Positions 35,331-44,517 of a DNA stretch of 64,000 nt are shown in pieces (position 1 is the stretch's first letter; each line of letters begins with the position of its first letter). A program made the translations under genes and the position numbers. The DNA is from Gemmatimonadota bacterium (GTDB taxonomy: Bacteria; Gemmatimonadota; Gemmatimonadetes; Longimicrobiales; Gaopeijiaceae): the NCBI GenBank assembly GCA_028873845.1, contig JAPPNO010000059.1, positions 1 to 64,000 of the forward strand. Direction: 5' to 3'. A model generated the notes under the pieces. The model was given only the letters and a program-made list of their open reading frames with translations. It made no database searches and was not told where the DNA came from.

Positions 35331-36235
35331 GCCGAACCGACCGCCTGGGCAGGGGACTCAGCGCTCTTCTTGGCGAGTACGCCGGAGAACCGCTCGCCGG
35401 CGGGGCCGACAACCCGGCTCCAACGAAACTGCCGGTGAGGACGATCGCCCCGAATCCCTTTCAGCCCCGCGGACGCTTCGCGGCCGTGGAGCTCGAGGAA
35501 CTCGCGGCCTCGATCAAGGTCAACGGCCTCCTGCAGGCGATTGTGGTCAGGCGGTCCGTGACCGGACGCACCTTCGAGCTGGTTGCCGGTGAACGCAGGC
35601 TCAGGGCGGTCAAGCAGCTAGGCTGGCGGGAGATCCCGGCCCAGATTCGCGACGTGGACGACGAGACCCTCCTGGTGCTCGCCCTGGTGGAAAACCTGCA
35701 GCGCCAGGATCTGGGCCCGTTGGAGGAGGCCAAGGGATACGCAGCACTTCGGGATACGTTCGGTCATTCCCAGCAGCAGATCGCCGATGCGGTTGGGAAG
35801 AGCCGATCCACGGTCGCCAACATGCTGCGCCTCCTGGCCCTGCCTCCCTCCGTCCGGCGCCTCGTGGAGGAAGGGGAGCTGTCGATGGGGCACGGCAGGG
35901 CGATCCTGGCCATCGACGATCCGCTCAAGTCCGCGGATCTGGCCCGCGAGGCGGTGGCGAAGGGATGGTCGGTGCGCGAGACCGAACGGCGAATCCGGGA
36001 ACTCCAACCGGACAATACCGCGGCCGGAGACCAGGAAAACCCGGTCACCGCGGCCAGGGATCCCGCGATCGATGTTCTCGAGGAGACGCTCGGTGCCCAC
36101 CTGGGTGCGCGAGTAGCCATCCAATGGAAGGGCAAGGGGACCGGTGCGATCCGGATTGCGTTTCGTGGCGTTCGGGATCTGGAGCGCGTCTTCGAGGCGG
36201 TTACGGGCCGGGAAGCAGCGGAAATCGTCGGGTAG
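35327..36235 (+). CDS. parB: Chromosome partitioning protein ParB
   Basis: 302 residues. The N-terminus is RLGRGLSALLGE. The CTP-binding domain has NPFQPRGRF, the arginine patch GERRLRAVKQLGW, and LVENLQRQDLGPLEEAKGY. The central helix-turn-helix has QQQIADAVGKSRSTVANMLR, which recognises parS, and SMGHGRAIL follows. The C-terminal dimerisation domain is about 255-302. Two matching parS sites lie upstream of parA. The GERR motif shows an active CTPase-type ParB. Confidence 0.95.
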   Translation: MSRTDRLGRGLSALLGEYAGEPLAGGADNPAPTKLPVRTIAPNPFQPRGRFAAVELEELAASIKVNGLLQAIVVRRSVTGRTFELVAGERRLRAVKQLGWREIPAQIRDVDDETLLVLALVENLQRQDLGPLEEAKGYAALRDTFGHSQQQIADAVGKSRSTVANMLRLLALPPSVRRLVEEGELSMGHGRAILAIDDPLKSADLAREAVAKGWSVRETERRIRELQPDNTAAGDQENPVTAARDPAIDVLEETLGAHLGARVAIQWKGKGTGAIRIAFRGVRDLERVFEAVTGREAAEIVG

Positions 36236-36391
36236 CCGACTTGGCAAGGGGGCTCCGCGCGGACAATATTCCGTGTTCACCGGCGGCACGTGGATGCGGT
36301 TTCGGTCGAATGCAGCGGTGTTGAACCCACGATGCCGACAGAGCGCGGGGCGGTCCGGGCCCGCGGCCGGGAACGATAACGGCGGAGACGA

Positions 36392-37159
36392 ATGTCCGAA
36401 CACAACGGAGGCCTGTCCTTCATCGTGGTCCCCGATAGCGGGGGCGAGCCGCGCGGCATCAGTCTTTCGCGGCGGCGGGTTCGCGTCCTGGGTACGGCGG
36501 CCGGTCTTCTCTGCGTGGGAATCGTCGTAATGGCGGCGACCTGGGTGACCATGGCCAGGCGCGCGGCCCAGGCGGACACCCTGGCCTTTCAGCTCGACTC
36601 CCTCAAGGAGCACCAGACGAGGCTCGACGCCGTCGCCCGGCGCCTCGCGCAAATTGAGGCCAGGGAGGACACCTACAAGCAGCTTCTGGGAGTTTCCGGG
36701 GCGGCCGATTCCGCGTTCTGGGTCCCCGCTCCCAGCGGCACCGCGCGGGAGAGCGAAGCCCTGTCGGCGGGAGAGACGGCGGAGCCTACCGCGTGGCCCC
36801 TGACGGTGGCCGGAGCCGTGACGCAGGAACACCTGGGCGGAGCGGGTGCGGACCATCCCGGAATCGATATCGCGGTTGCAACCGGTTCCTACGTCCGGGC
36901 ATCCGGAGACGGGGTCGTGGTGCAGGCGGGGGAGGACCCGGTCTACGGGCTCTTCATCCTTCTCGATCACGGAAACGGGATGCGAACCCGCTACGGCCAC
37001 GCAATGCACCTCATCGCGCAGAGGGGCTGGACGGTGCGGCAGGGAGAGGTGATCGCGCTGTCGGGATCGACGGGCGCGTCTACCGCGCCGCATCTCCACT
37101 TCGAGATATTGAAGGACATGAAGACGGTCGATCCGTTTTCCATGGTCACTCCACCGTAA
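36392..37159 (+). CDS. M23-family (LytM) peptidase, membrane-anchored
   Basis: 255 residues. One transmembrane segment at about 32-52 (VLGTAAGLLCVGIVVMAATW) is followed by a short coiled coil (about 58-95) and a LytM domain with the zinc ligands HPGIDIAV (H and D), RYGHAMHL and APHLHFEI. Such enzymes cut peptidoglycan cross-links. It is followed after 44 nt by a bactofilin gene, a pairing seen in many bacteria where bactofilin positions an M23 hydrolase, so a role in cell shape is likely. Confidence 0.85.
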   Translation: MSEHNGGLSFIVVPDSGGEPRGISLSRRRVRVLGTAAGLLCVGIVVMAATWVTMARRAAQADTLAFQLDSLKEHQTRLDAVARRLAQIEAREDTYKQLLGVSGAADSAFWVPAPSGTARESEALSAGETAEPTAWPLTVAGAVTQEHLGGAGADHPGIDIAVATGSYVRASGDGVVVQAGEDPVYGLFILLDHGNGMRTRYGHAMHLIAQRGWTVRQGEVIALSGSTGASTAPHLHFEILKDMKTVDPFSMVTPP

Positions 37160-37203
37160 ACCGAACGCACGAAATCACTCACGAGAGAAAGGCAGGGCAG
37201 TTC

Positions 37204-37680
37204 ATGTCCAAAGTCCGAGCCACCCCGGCCGCATCGGCGGACAAGGTCATTTCGATCATTGGGCCGGGCATGCACATCGTCGGCGACTGCGACACCACGG
37301 ACACGATTCGCATCGAGGGCAGGGTCGAAGGATCCGTCCGCGCGGAGAAGGCGGTGGTGATCGGCCAGGGCGGCCACGTGAACGGGGACATCCAGACCCA
37401 GGACGCCGTGATCGCGGGAACGGTCAAGGGCGCGCTGGACGTGGATTCCCGGCTCGAACTCAAGGAGACGTGCGTGATCGACGGCGAGATCCGCGCGACG
37501 CGCCTCAAGCTGGACGAGGGAGGCGTAGTGAGCGGGACCGTCAGCATCGGGAGAAGGGATGTCGGCGGCGGAGCTCCGGCGGGCGCGATGACGGGCGGCC
37601 AGACGCCCCGTCCACAGGCCACAGAGAAGCCGGCCGGCCGCGTGCGCGGAGGCAAGGCAAAGGCCAAGGCCGTCAGGTAG
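37204..37680 (+). CDS. Bactofilin
   Basis: 158 residues. The central part (about 15-115) is a DUF583 right-handed beta-helix: ISIIGPGMHIVGDCDTTDTI, RIEGRVEGSV, GQGGHVNGDIQTQDAVIAG and the coils that follow show the repeated hydrophobic-x-G spacing. The disordered N-terminal and basic Gly/Ala/Lys-rich C-terminal tails are typical. Bactofilins polymerise without nucleotide into cytoskeletal filaments. The location behind an M23 peptidase gene supports a shared cell-wall role, and the site near parAB recalls species where bactofilin interacts with ParABS. Confidence 0.9.
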   Translation: MSKVRATPAASADKVISIIGPGMHIVGDCDTTDTIRIEGRVEGSVRAEKAVVIGQGGHVNGDIQTQDAVIAGTVKGALDVDSRLELKETCVIDGEIRATRLKLDEGGVVSGTVSIGRRDVGGGAPAGAMTGGQTPRPQATEKPAGRVRGGKAKAKAVR

Positions 37681-37829
37681 GCGCTTCCGTACCGCCGCAA
37701 GGCCCCCGCGACGGGATGGTTTCGAAGACCTCCGGCGCCGGCGCGTCCGCCGCAACTGGCGTCCTGCGACACGCCGCTGAAGACGGGTTGTGTGGAACGG
37801 GCGCGCGGCGGGAATCGGGCTGACGGCGG

Positions 37830-38606
37830 ATGGCTCCCCGGACCACCACTGACGCCGCCTTGGCGGAGATCGTCGGGTTCCTCGACGAGTACCTCGATGT
37901 CGACGGCTTTCCGGACTATGCGAACGCGCTGAACGGCCTGCAGGTGGCGGGCCCCGAGCGCGTCAGGCGCTTTGCCGTGGCGGTGGACGCCAGCGAGTCG
38001 GTCATCGAGTCGGTCCGTGACCGTGCCGATCTCCTGATCGTTCACCACGGGCTCTTCTGGAGTGGGCTGCAACCGCTTACGGGGCCGCACTTTCGCCGCG
38101 TGAAGGCGCTCACCGAGAGCGGAACGGCGCTCTACAGCGCGCACCTTCCCCTGGACGGACACCCCGAGGTGGGCAACGCCGCGGTCCTCGCGCGCAAGCT
38201 GGGACTCGCCACGCCGGAACCGTTCGGCAGGTACCGCGGCACGCACATCGGCTGCTGCGGCACCGTTGCGGCAACGCCTCTCGCCGACCTCGCGGCCTCC
38301 CTCGCCGCGATGACCGGCGACCGGGTGCGGACGCTGCCGGGAGGGCCGGACGAGGTGACGGACGTGGGCATCGTCACCGGAGGCGGCGCATCCATGTTGC
38401 CCGAGGCGGCGGGCCGGGGACTCGATGTCCTGATCACCGGCGAGGCATCGCACCATCACGCGATCGATGCGGCCGAAATGGGGGTGAGCGTGCTGCTCGG
38501 GGGCCACTACGCGACGGAGGTTTGGGGGGTGAGGGCGGTCATGGATCTGCTTGAGGACCGTTTCGGAATCGAGGGCTGTTTCGTAGACTCGCCTACGGGG
38601 CTGTAG
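37830..38606 (+). CDS. Nif3-like dinuclear metal centre protein
   Basis: 258 residues of the short Nif3/GTP cyclohydrolase I type 2 homologue family. Metal ligands are visible in HHGLFW near residue 72 and GEASHHHAIDAAEMGVSVLL, followed by GGHYATE. N-terminal YANALNGLQV and the central SAHLPLDGHPEVGNA are also conserved. The biochemical role of the family is still debated. The insert domain of longer members is missing. The preceding 149 nt (37681-37829) show no gene. Confidence 0.85.
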   Translation: MAPRTTTDAALAEIVGFLDEYLDVDGFPDYANALNGLQVAGPERVRRFAVAVDASESVIESVRDRADLLIVHHGLFWSGLQPLTGPHFRRVKALTESGTALYSAHLPLDGHPEVGNAAVLARKLGLATPEPFGRYRGTHIGCCGTVAATPLADLAASLAAMTGDRVRTLPGGPDEVTDVGIVTGGGASMLPEAAGRGLDVLITGEASHHHAIDAAEMGVSVLLGGHYATEVWGVRAVMDLLEDRFGIEGCFVDSPTGL

Positions 38607-38741
38607 ACCGGCCCTTCGGAGGAGCCGTCCCCGCGGCAACCCACCAGCGGTCGCCGAAGCTCTCCCGGCATGCAAGCGGGCTGGTTGACAGGGGCCCGCC
38701 GGCGCGGGACCACATCACGACAACGAATCCCGGACAACGAC

Positions 38742-41048
38742 ATGCAACGTTCACTCCTGGCGATGGCCGCGATGCTGGCCACCGCCCTGCCGGCCGCTCT
38801 GGCAGCCCAGATTCCCACCCCGGCCGACCATTTCGGCTTCCCCATGGGCGCCGCCGGAAAGCTCGCCGACTGGGACGACCTCAGCGCCTACTACGAGGTC
38901 CTCGCGCACGCCAGCGACCGCGTCACCGTGGACACCCTCGGCCCCACCACCATGGGCCGTCCCTTCGTGATGCTCACCATCACCAGCCCGGCGAACCACG
39001 CGCGCCTCGACGACCTCCAGCGCATGCAGCGCCAGCTCGCCGACCCCCGCACGGTGAGCGGCCCCGGCGAACTCGAGCGCCTCCTGGACGAGGGCCGCAC
39101 GATCGTCATGATCACCCACGCGATCCACTCCACCGAGGTGGGCAGCGCCCAGTCGGCCGCCAGGCTGGCCCACCACCTCGCCTCGTCCACCGACGAACGC
39201 GTCCGCGAGATCCTCGACAACGTCATCCTGCTGCAGATCCCGTCGCTCAACCCCGACGGCACGCAGTGGGTCAACGACTTCTACAACGAGCACGTGGGGA
39301 CGGAGTTCGAGGGGCGCGCCCCGCCCTGGCTCTACCACTTCTACATCGGCCACGACAACAACCGCGACTGGTTCACCTTCTACCAGAAGGAGACGCAGCA
39401 CACGGTGCGGGCGCAGAACGACTGGCACCCCCAGATCGTGCACGACATCCACCAGATGGGGGGCGGCGGCGCCCGCATCTTCTTCCCGCCGTACATCGAC
39501 CCGATCGAGCCGAACGTCGACCCGGGGCTGGTGACCGCGGTCAACCAGCTGGGCGCGTACATGGCGGCCGAGCTGACGTCGCAGGGGAAGAGGGGCGTGG
39601 TCATCAACGCGATCTACGACGGATATCACCCCGGGCGCGCCTACATGCACTACCACGGGGGCGCGCGCATTCTGAGCGAGACGGCGTCGGCGCAGTTGGC
39701 GACCACCGTGCACATTCCCCGCGAATCGGTGGTGGGGGGCCGCGAGTACGAGGCCTCGGAGGCGGCGTGGAACTTCCCCTGGCCGTGGAGGGGGGGTGAT
39801 TGGGGGCTGCCCGACATCGTCGAGTACCAGTATTCGGGGGCGATGGCGCTGCTGGTGAATGCCGCGAAGAACCGGCGTTTCTGGCTCGAAAACTTCTATC
39901 GGGTGAACGAGCGGGCGGTGGCGGGCTGGGAGAGCTGGCCGGCTGCGTGGGTGATTCCGGGTGGACAGGAGAACGAGGTCGGGGTGCGGAGCGTGCTGCG
40001 GACTCTGACGATGGGGGATGTGGAGGTGCGGCGAGCCGAGGGTGACTTCAGTGCGGGGGGCGTGACGTATCCGGCCGGGTCACATGTGGTGGTGATGCGG
40101 CAGCCGAATGCGGCCTTCGCGCAGACCATGCTGACCGTGCAGGAATACCCGGACATGCGCGAGTACCCGGGGGGGCCGCCGAAGCGCCCGTACGACGTGA
40201 CCGCGCACACGCTGCCGCTGCTGATGGGTGTCGAGGCCGCAGCGCTGGAGGCCGAACCCGAGGTGGCGCTGAGCGACCCGATCGATGTGCCCGTGGTGGA
40301 ATACCGGCTGCCGGATGCTCTGTCCGGGCCGAATGCGCCCCGGGTGGGGCTGTACAAGGGCTACAACGAGCCGATGATCGCGGGGTGGACGCGGTGGATG
40401 TTCGACACCCACGGCATGCGCTACGACTCGCTGCACGATGCGCGGATGCGGGCCGGATCGCTGGGCGACGACTACAACGTGATGATCTTCCAGAGCCAGT
40501 CGGACCGTTCGATCAGCCGGGGGAATGCGCGGGGATCGCTGCCGGAACGGTACACGGGGGGGTTGGGGGAGGATGGACGCGCGGCGGTGCGCGAGTTCGT
40601 GGAGTCGGGGGGTCGGTTGGTGGTGATGGAGGAGGCGGCCGACTTCGCGATCGGGCTCTTCGGGCTGCAGGTGGGCGATCCGACGGACGGCTTGTCGACG
40701 ACCGAGTTCTACGTGCCGGGATCGATCCTGCGCGTGGACCTGCAGCCCGATCCGTTATCGACGGGCTACGATGGTTCCACGGCCGCGTGGTATTGGCGGA
40801 GCAGCCGCGCCTTCACGGTGGATGACGAGCGGGTGGAGGTGGTGGGGAGGTACGGGGAGGTCAACCCGGTGATCGCGGGGTGGATTCTGGGGCCGGAGAG
40901 GTTGGCGGGGCAGCCCGCGCTGCTCAGGGCGAGGGTGGGGCGGGGGGAGGTCATCCTCTTCGGGTTCCAGCCGAACTACAGGGGGCAGAGCATCGTGACC
41001 TGGCCGCTGCTGTTCAACGCCATCTCGGGTGAAAGGCCGATCGGATGA
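38742..41048 (+). CDS. Secreted M14-family zinc carboxypeptidase-like protein
   Basis: 768 residues with a clear signal peptide (SLLAMAAMLATALPAALAAQ). The M14 domain spans about residues 40-330. Zinc ligands are H129-x-x-E132 (HSTE) with a later His in DWHPQIVHDIH, and PSLNPDGTQWV plus GHDNNRDW follow the family. The long C-terminal half includes a class-I glutamine-amidotransferase-like region (GRLVVMEEAADFAIGLFG). It probably degrades peptides outside the cytoplasm. A TTGACA at 38685 may belong to its promoter. The stop overlaps the next ATG (ATGA). Confidence 0.82.
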   Translation: MQRSLLAMAAMLATALPAALAAQIPTPADHFGFPMGAAGKLADWDDLSAYYEVLAHASDRVTVDTLGPTTMGRPFVMLTITSPANHARLDDLQRMQRQLADPRTVSGPGELERLLDEGRTIVMITHAIHSTEVGSAQSAARLAHHLASSTDERVREILDNVILLQIPSLNPDGTQWVNDFYNEHVGTEFEGRAPPWLYHFYIGHDNNRDWFTFYQKETQHTVRAQNDWHPQIVHDIHQMGGGGARIFFPPYIDPIEPNVDPGLVTAVNQLGAYMAAELTSQGKRGVVINAIYDGYHPGRAYMHYHGGARILSETASAQLATTVHIPRESVVGGREYEASEAAWNFPWPWRGGDWGLPDIVEYQYSGAMALLVNAAKNRRFWLENFYRVNERAVAGWESWPAAWVIPGGQENEVGVRSVLRTLTMGDVEVRRAEGDFSAGGVTYPAGSHVVVMRQPNAAFAQTMLTVQEYPDMREYPGGPPKRPYDVTAHTLPLLMGVEAAALEAEPEVALSDPIDVPVVEYRLPDALSGPNAPRVGLYKGYNEPMIAGWTRWMFDTHGMRYDSLHDARMRAGSLGDDYNVMIFQSQSDRSISRGNARGSLPERYTGGLGEDGRAAVREFVESGGRLVVMEEAADFAIGLFGLQVGDPTDGLSTTEFYVPGSILRVDLQPDPLSTGYDGSTAAWYWRSSRAFTVDDERVEVVGRYGEVNPVIAGWILGPERLAGQPALLRARVGRGEVILFGFQPNYRGQSIVTWPLLFNAISGERPIG

Positions 41049-41845
41049 CGGGGGCGGCCGGCGTGATTTGCCCGCAGTGCCAGTACCCGGAGAATCCGGG
41101 CGGGGCGAACTTCTGCGCGCGCTGCGGAGCGGCGTTGCGGGGGCCGCCGTGTCCAGCCTGCTCGGCGCCTTCGGAGGCGGGGGACCGTTTCTGCACGCAG
41201 TGTGGAGCCGGGATGCGCGCCAGGAGGGGGAAGGTGGTCGTTGCGGAGGCGCGATGGCTGGTGGGGATTGTGGGTGTGCTTGTGCTGATGCTCGTTGTTG
41301 TTCTAGTTGTCCAGCAAACTAATACATCTGACGATTCTTCTGCAACTCCTTCCTCCCCTCCATCCGGCACCCTCGGTCCCACCTCGACGGTCGACCTCGG
41401 CTCGATGACCCCGCGCGAGGCCGCCAGCGCGCTCTTTACGCGGGTCATGACGGCCGTGGAGGCGGACGACCAGGCCGAGGCGCAACTGTTCCTGCCGATG
41501 GCCATCGCCTCGTACGACCGGATCGCCGCGCTGTCGCTGGACGACCGCTTCCACCTCTCGCTGCTTCACGCGGTGGGCGGTGACGGAGCCATGGCGCTGG
41601 CGGTCGCCGACGCGGGTCTCGCGGTGAGACCCACGCACCTGCTCTGCCTGGCCGCCGCCGCCGAAGCGGCCCTGCTGCTCGGCGACGAAGAGCTGGCGCG
41701 TGCCCACTACCGGACGCTCGTGGACGTCTACGACGCCGAGATCGAGGCCGGACTGGAGGAGTACGGCCCGCAGGAAGCGAATGGCCACGCCAACCTGTTG
41801 CCGCTGTTCCGCGAACAGGCGCGAGGATTCCTGGCCGGATCGTAG
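41045..41845 (+). CDS. Double zinc-ribbon, single-pass membrane protein
   Basis: 266 residues. Two zinc ribbons at the N-terminus (CPQCQYPENPGGANFCARCG and CPACSAPSEAGDRFCTQCG) precede a transmembrane segment at about 74-90 (GIVGVLVLMLVVVLVV) and a Ser/Thr/Pro linker. The C-terminal region from about 120 is helical with TPR-like Ala/Leu pairs (YDRIAALSLDDRFHLSLLHA). With no signal peptide, the ribbons should face the cytoplasm and the helical part the periplasm. The function is unknown. The start overlaps the stop of the M14 peptidase gene. Confidence 0.65.
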   Translation: MTGAAGVICPQCQYPENPGGANFCARCGAALRGPPCPACSAPSEAGDRFCTQCGAGMRARRGKVVVAEARWLVGIVGVLVLMLVVVLVVQQTNTSDDSSATPSSPPSGTLGPTSTVDLGSMTPREAASALFTRVMTAVEADDQAEAQLFLPMAIASYDRIAALSLDDRFHLSLLHAVGGDGAMALAVADAGLAVRPTHLLCLAAAAEAALLLGDEELARAHYRTLVDVYDAEIEAGLEEYGPQEANGHANLLPLFREQARGFLAGS

Positions 41846-41899
41846 ATGTCCGTGGACGCGGAATCCGGTCCAGGCCTTCAGCGATAAGGACCCACAACC

Positions 41900-43063
41900 A
41901 TGATCGAGTCTCCGCTGGCGCTGGTCACCGTCATCGCGGCCGCCACCGCGCTTGCCTTCTGGCTGGACTACCGCGTCCCCGCGCTGGGGAAGGTCGGCGC
42001 CTCCATGCTGGCGCTCATCTTCGGCGCGATCCTCTCCAATACGGGGCTGGTGCCCGTCAGGTCGGTGGTCTACGACGCGGTGTTCGGCCCGGTCACCTCG
42101 GTGGCGATCGCGTGGCTGCTGCTGTCGGTGAACCTGCGCGACCTCCGGAAGGCGGGGCCCAGAATGATCGGCGCATTCGCGGTGGCCGTGACCGGGACGG
42201 TCCTGGGAGCCTTCGTGGCCGCCGCCGTGTACGGGGCCCACTTCGGCGAAGACACCATGCGCATGGCCGGTGCGCTGACCGGCACGTACTCGGGCGGTTC
42301 GGTGAACTTCGTGTCGGTGGGCCGCGAACTGGGGCTCTCGGGTGCGCTCTTCGCGGGGCTGAACGCGGCCGACGCGGTGGTGACCGGCCTGTGGCTCGCG
42401 GCCTGCCTGGTGCTCCCGATCTGGATCGGGCGGTTTTACGCGCCGGTGCGGGGTGGGGAGGACGAAACAGAATCGGCCCCCGCGGAAAGCGAATCGGCCA
42501 CATCCGCCGCCGAATCCGAGCGCCACGCCCGCCATCCCTACTTCGCGCGGGAAGGGCTCTCGGCACTGTCCATCGCCAACCTGGTCGCCGCCGGCTTGAT
42601 CCTGGTCTTCGTGTCGGAGTGGCTGGGCGAGGTCTGGCCCGCCGTTCCGTCGATCCTCTGGCTCACCACGCTGGCCCTGGCGCTCGGCCATTCGCCCCTC
42701 TTCCGTGACGCCCGCGGCGCGATGCAGCTCGGTTCGGTGGGCCTCCACTTCTTCTTCGTGCTGATCGGCATCGTGTCGCGCTGGTCGGAGATCGCGGCGG
42801 TGGGGGTGGAAGTCTTCCTCTTCACCCTGATCGTGGTGGCGGTGCACGCGGTGTTCGTGCTGGGGGTGGGACGGCTGCTGCGCCTGGATATCGGGACCGT
42901 GGCGGTGGCCTCGCAGGCGGCGGTGGGCGGGCCGTCGAGCGCGCTGGCGGTGGCGATTTCGCGGCAGTGGCGGCACCTGGTGCTGCCGGGGGTGGTGGTG
43001 GGGCTGCTGGGGTACGCGGCGGGGACGTACCTGGGGTTCGGGGTGGCGGCGGTGTTGCGGTAG
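41900..43063 (+). CDS. DUF819 (YjcL-like) membrane protein
   Basis: 387 residues, about ten transmembrane segments. Family features are LGKVGASMLALIFGAILSNT, TGTYSGGSVNFVSVGRELG and the final SQAAVGGPSSALAVA. A short acidic loop (about 190-215) divides two halves of similar layout. DUF819 proteins are predicted transporters without a proven substrate. It is separated by 54 nt from the zinc-ribbon gene and probably co-transcribed with it. Confidence 0.8.
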   Translation: MIESPLALVTVIAAATALAFWLDYRVPALGKVGASMLALIFGAILSNTGLVPVRSVVYDAVFGPVTSVAIAWLLLSVNLRDLRKAGPRMIGAFAVAVTGTVLGAFVAAAVYGAHFGEDTMRMAGALTGTYSGGSVNFVSVGRELGLSGALFAGLNAADAVVTGLWLAACLVLPIWIGRFYAPVRGGEDETESAPAESESATSAAESERHARHPYFAREGLSALSIANLVAAGLILVFVSEWLGEVWPAVPSILWLTTLALALGHSPLFRDARGAMQLGSVGLHFFFVLIGIVSRWSEIAAVGVEVFLFTLIVVAVHAVFVLGVGRLLRLDIGTVAVASQAAVGGPSSALAVAISRQWRHLVLPGVVVGLLGYAAGTYLGFGVAAVLR

Positions 43064-43094
43064 GCGGCCCGGATTCCGCGGAGCGGTCCACGGG

Positions 43095-43139
43095 TGATCC
43101 GCAAGTGGGTATTCCGCGAGTGGGCGATCCGCAAGTGGT
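43095..43139 (+). repeat. Three tandem 15-bp repeats upstream of lipA
   Basis: TGATCCGCAAGTGGG (43095), TATTCCGCGAGTGGG (43110) and CGATCCGCAAGTGGT (43125) follow each other without a gap. They differ at few positions, share TCCGCRAGTGG and lie just before a TATGAT box (43159-43164) that may be the lipA-pdh promoter, so they could be activator or repressor sites. Confidence 0.6.
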
Positions 43140-43202
43140 GCGAAATGGTTGACTTTCTTATGATTCACCGCCCCGTGCCCCCGGTCCCGGCTGAGCGCCG
43201 GA

Positions 43203-44513
43203 GTGCCGGGAGGATTCGGCCGAACCCCTGAGGGAGCGGCGTCCGGGGGACGACAAGCGCCATTCGGAGATTCGCCGGAAGTGATTCCGTCAGACACATA
43301 TCGAGGGGACGGGTCCGCGAATGCGGGCCGCAACCCGCACGTCCGCAACGGTGGCGCCACAGGCCGCGACGGTGCGTCCGCAAAGCCCGGCGGCTACGCC
43401 CCCCCCGGCAAGGACACCGGCAGGGTCAAGCCGAAGGGCTCGTCCCGCATCCCCGCCCACTGTGGTATCGACACCATCCCGATCACCTCGCGCAAGCCGT
43501 CGTGGCTCAAGGTGCGCTCGCCCGGCGGGCCGAATTATCTGCGGCTCAAGCGCCTCATGCGCAGCCGGTCGCTGCATACGGTCTGCGAGGAAGCCGGCTG
43601 TCCCAACATCGGCGAATGCTGGGAGAATGGCACCGCCACCTTCATGATCCTCGGCGACGTGTGCACCCGCGCCTGCAAGTACTGCGCGGTCGCGCACGGG
43701 ATGCCGACCGAACTCGACCTGGACGAGCCCCGCCGCGTCGCGGACACGATCGCGGCGATGAACCTCGACCATGTCGTCATCACCTCGGTCAACCGGGACG
43801 AGCTCGCCGACGGCGGCGCCGGTATCTACGCGGCCACGATCCGCGAGGTGCGGGCCCGGCTGCCCCACTGTTCCGTCGAGGTGCTGATCCCCGACTTCAA
43901 GGGCGATGAGGACGCGCTCCGCACGGTGATGGAGGCGCGGCCCGCCATCCTGGGCCACAACCTCGAAACGGTCGAGCGGCTTCATCCCGAGGTGCGGCCG
44001 GGCGGCCGCTACTGGCGCTCCATCTCGTATCTGGGGAGCGCCAAGCGCATCGACCCGTCGATGCTCACCAAGACGGGCATCATCCTCGGGATGGGCGAGC
44101 GGGCGGGCGAGATCCGCCAGGCGATGGCGGACCTGCGGGAGGCCGCGGTCGACATCCTCACGCTGGGGCAGTACTTGCGCCCGTCCAGGCAGCATATCCC
44201 GGTGGCCCGCTGGGTGACGCCCGACGAGTTCCGCGACTGGAAGCGGGTCGGCGAGGAGGAGTACGGGTTCCGGCACGTGGAGTCGGGGCCGCTGGTTCGC
44301 TCCAGCTACCACGCCAAGGAGCAGGCGCGCGAGGTGGAGGCGGGGGGGCCGGGCAGCATCCGCGAGGTGATGGAGGCGGACGTGCCGGCGCCGGCGGAGG
44401 TGGTGGGATTGAATGCAGCCGGAGCGCCACCGGAGCCCGCGCGGCCGAGCGCTCCGCTGATCCGGCTTCGCGTCGACCGTGAGCCGAAGCGCGCGGCCGG
44501 GGCGGGAGGCTGA
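43203..44513 (+). CDS. lipA: Lipoyl synthase LipA
   Basis: 436 residues if started at GTG 43203. Radical SAM enzyme that inserts sulfur into octanoyl groups on E2 proteins. The auxiliary cluster motif lies in HTVCEEAGCPNIGECWENG, the SAM cluster motif in CTRACKYC, and PRRVADTIAAMNLDHVVITS and GQYLRPSRQHIPV follow. The core begins around residue 95. The preceding stretch is Gly/Arg-rich and low complexity, and GTG 43281 is an alternative start. A C-terminal tail of about 60 residues is also unusual. It heads the pyruvate dehydrogenase operon whose E2 it should lipoylate. Confidence 0.9.
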   Translation: MPGGFGRTPEGAASGGRQAPFGDSPEVIPSDTYRGDGSANAGRNPHVRNGGATGRDGASAKPGGYAPPGKDTGRVKPKGSSRIPAHCGIDTIPITSRKPSWLKVRSPGGPNYLRLKRLMRSRSLHTVCEEAGCPNIGECWENGTATFMILGDVCTRACKYCAVAHGMPTELDLDEPRRVADTIAAMNLDHVVITSVNRDELADGGAGIYAATIREVRARLPHCSVEVLIPDFKGDEDALRTVMEARPAILGHNLETVERLHPEVRPGGRYWRSISYLGSAKRIDPSMLTKTGIILGMGERAGEIRQAMADLREAAVDILTLGQYLRPSRQHIPVARWVTPDEFRDWKRVGEEEYGFRHVESGPLVRSSYHAKEQAREVEAGGPGSIREVMEADVPAPAEVVGLNAAGAPPEPARPSAPLIRLRVDREPKRAAGAGG

Positions 44514-44517
44514 GGCG

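Noticed and set aside
38685-38713. TTGACA at 38685 as a full promoter for the M14 peptidase
   Set aside because: The -35 is perfect, but no acceptable -10 occurs 16-18 nt downstream in this GC-rich stretch.
43095-43139. Three tandem repeats as a possible CRISPR remnant
   Set aside because: The units are only 15 bp, directly adjacent with no spacers, and no cas genes are near.
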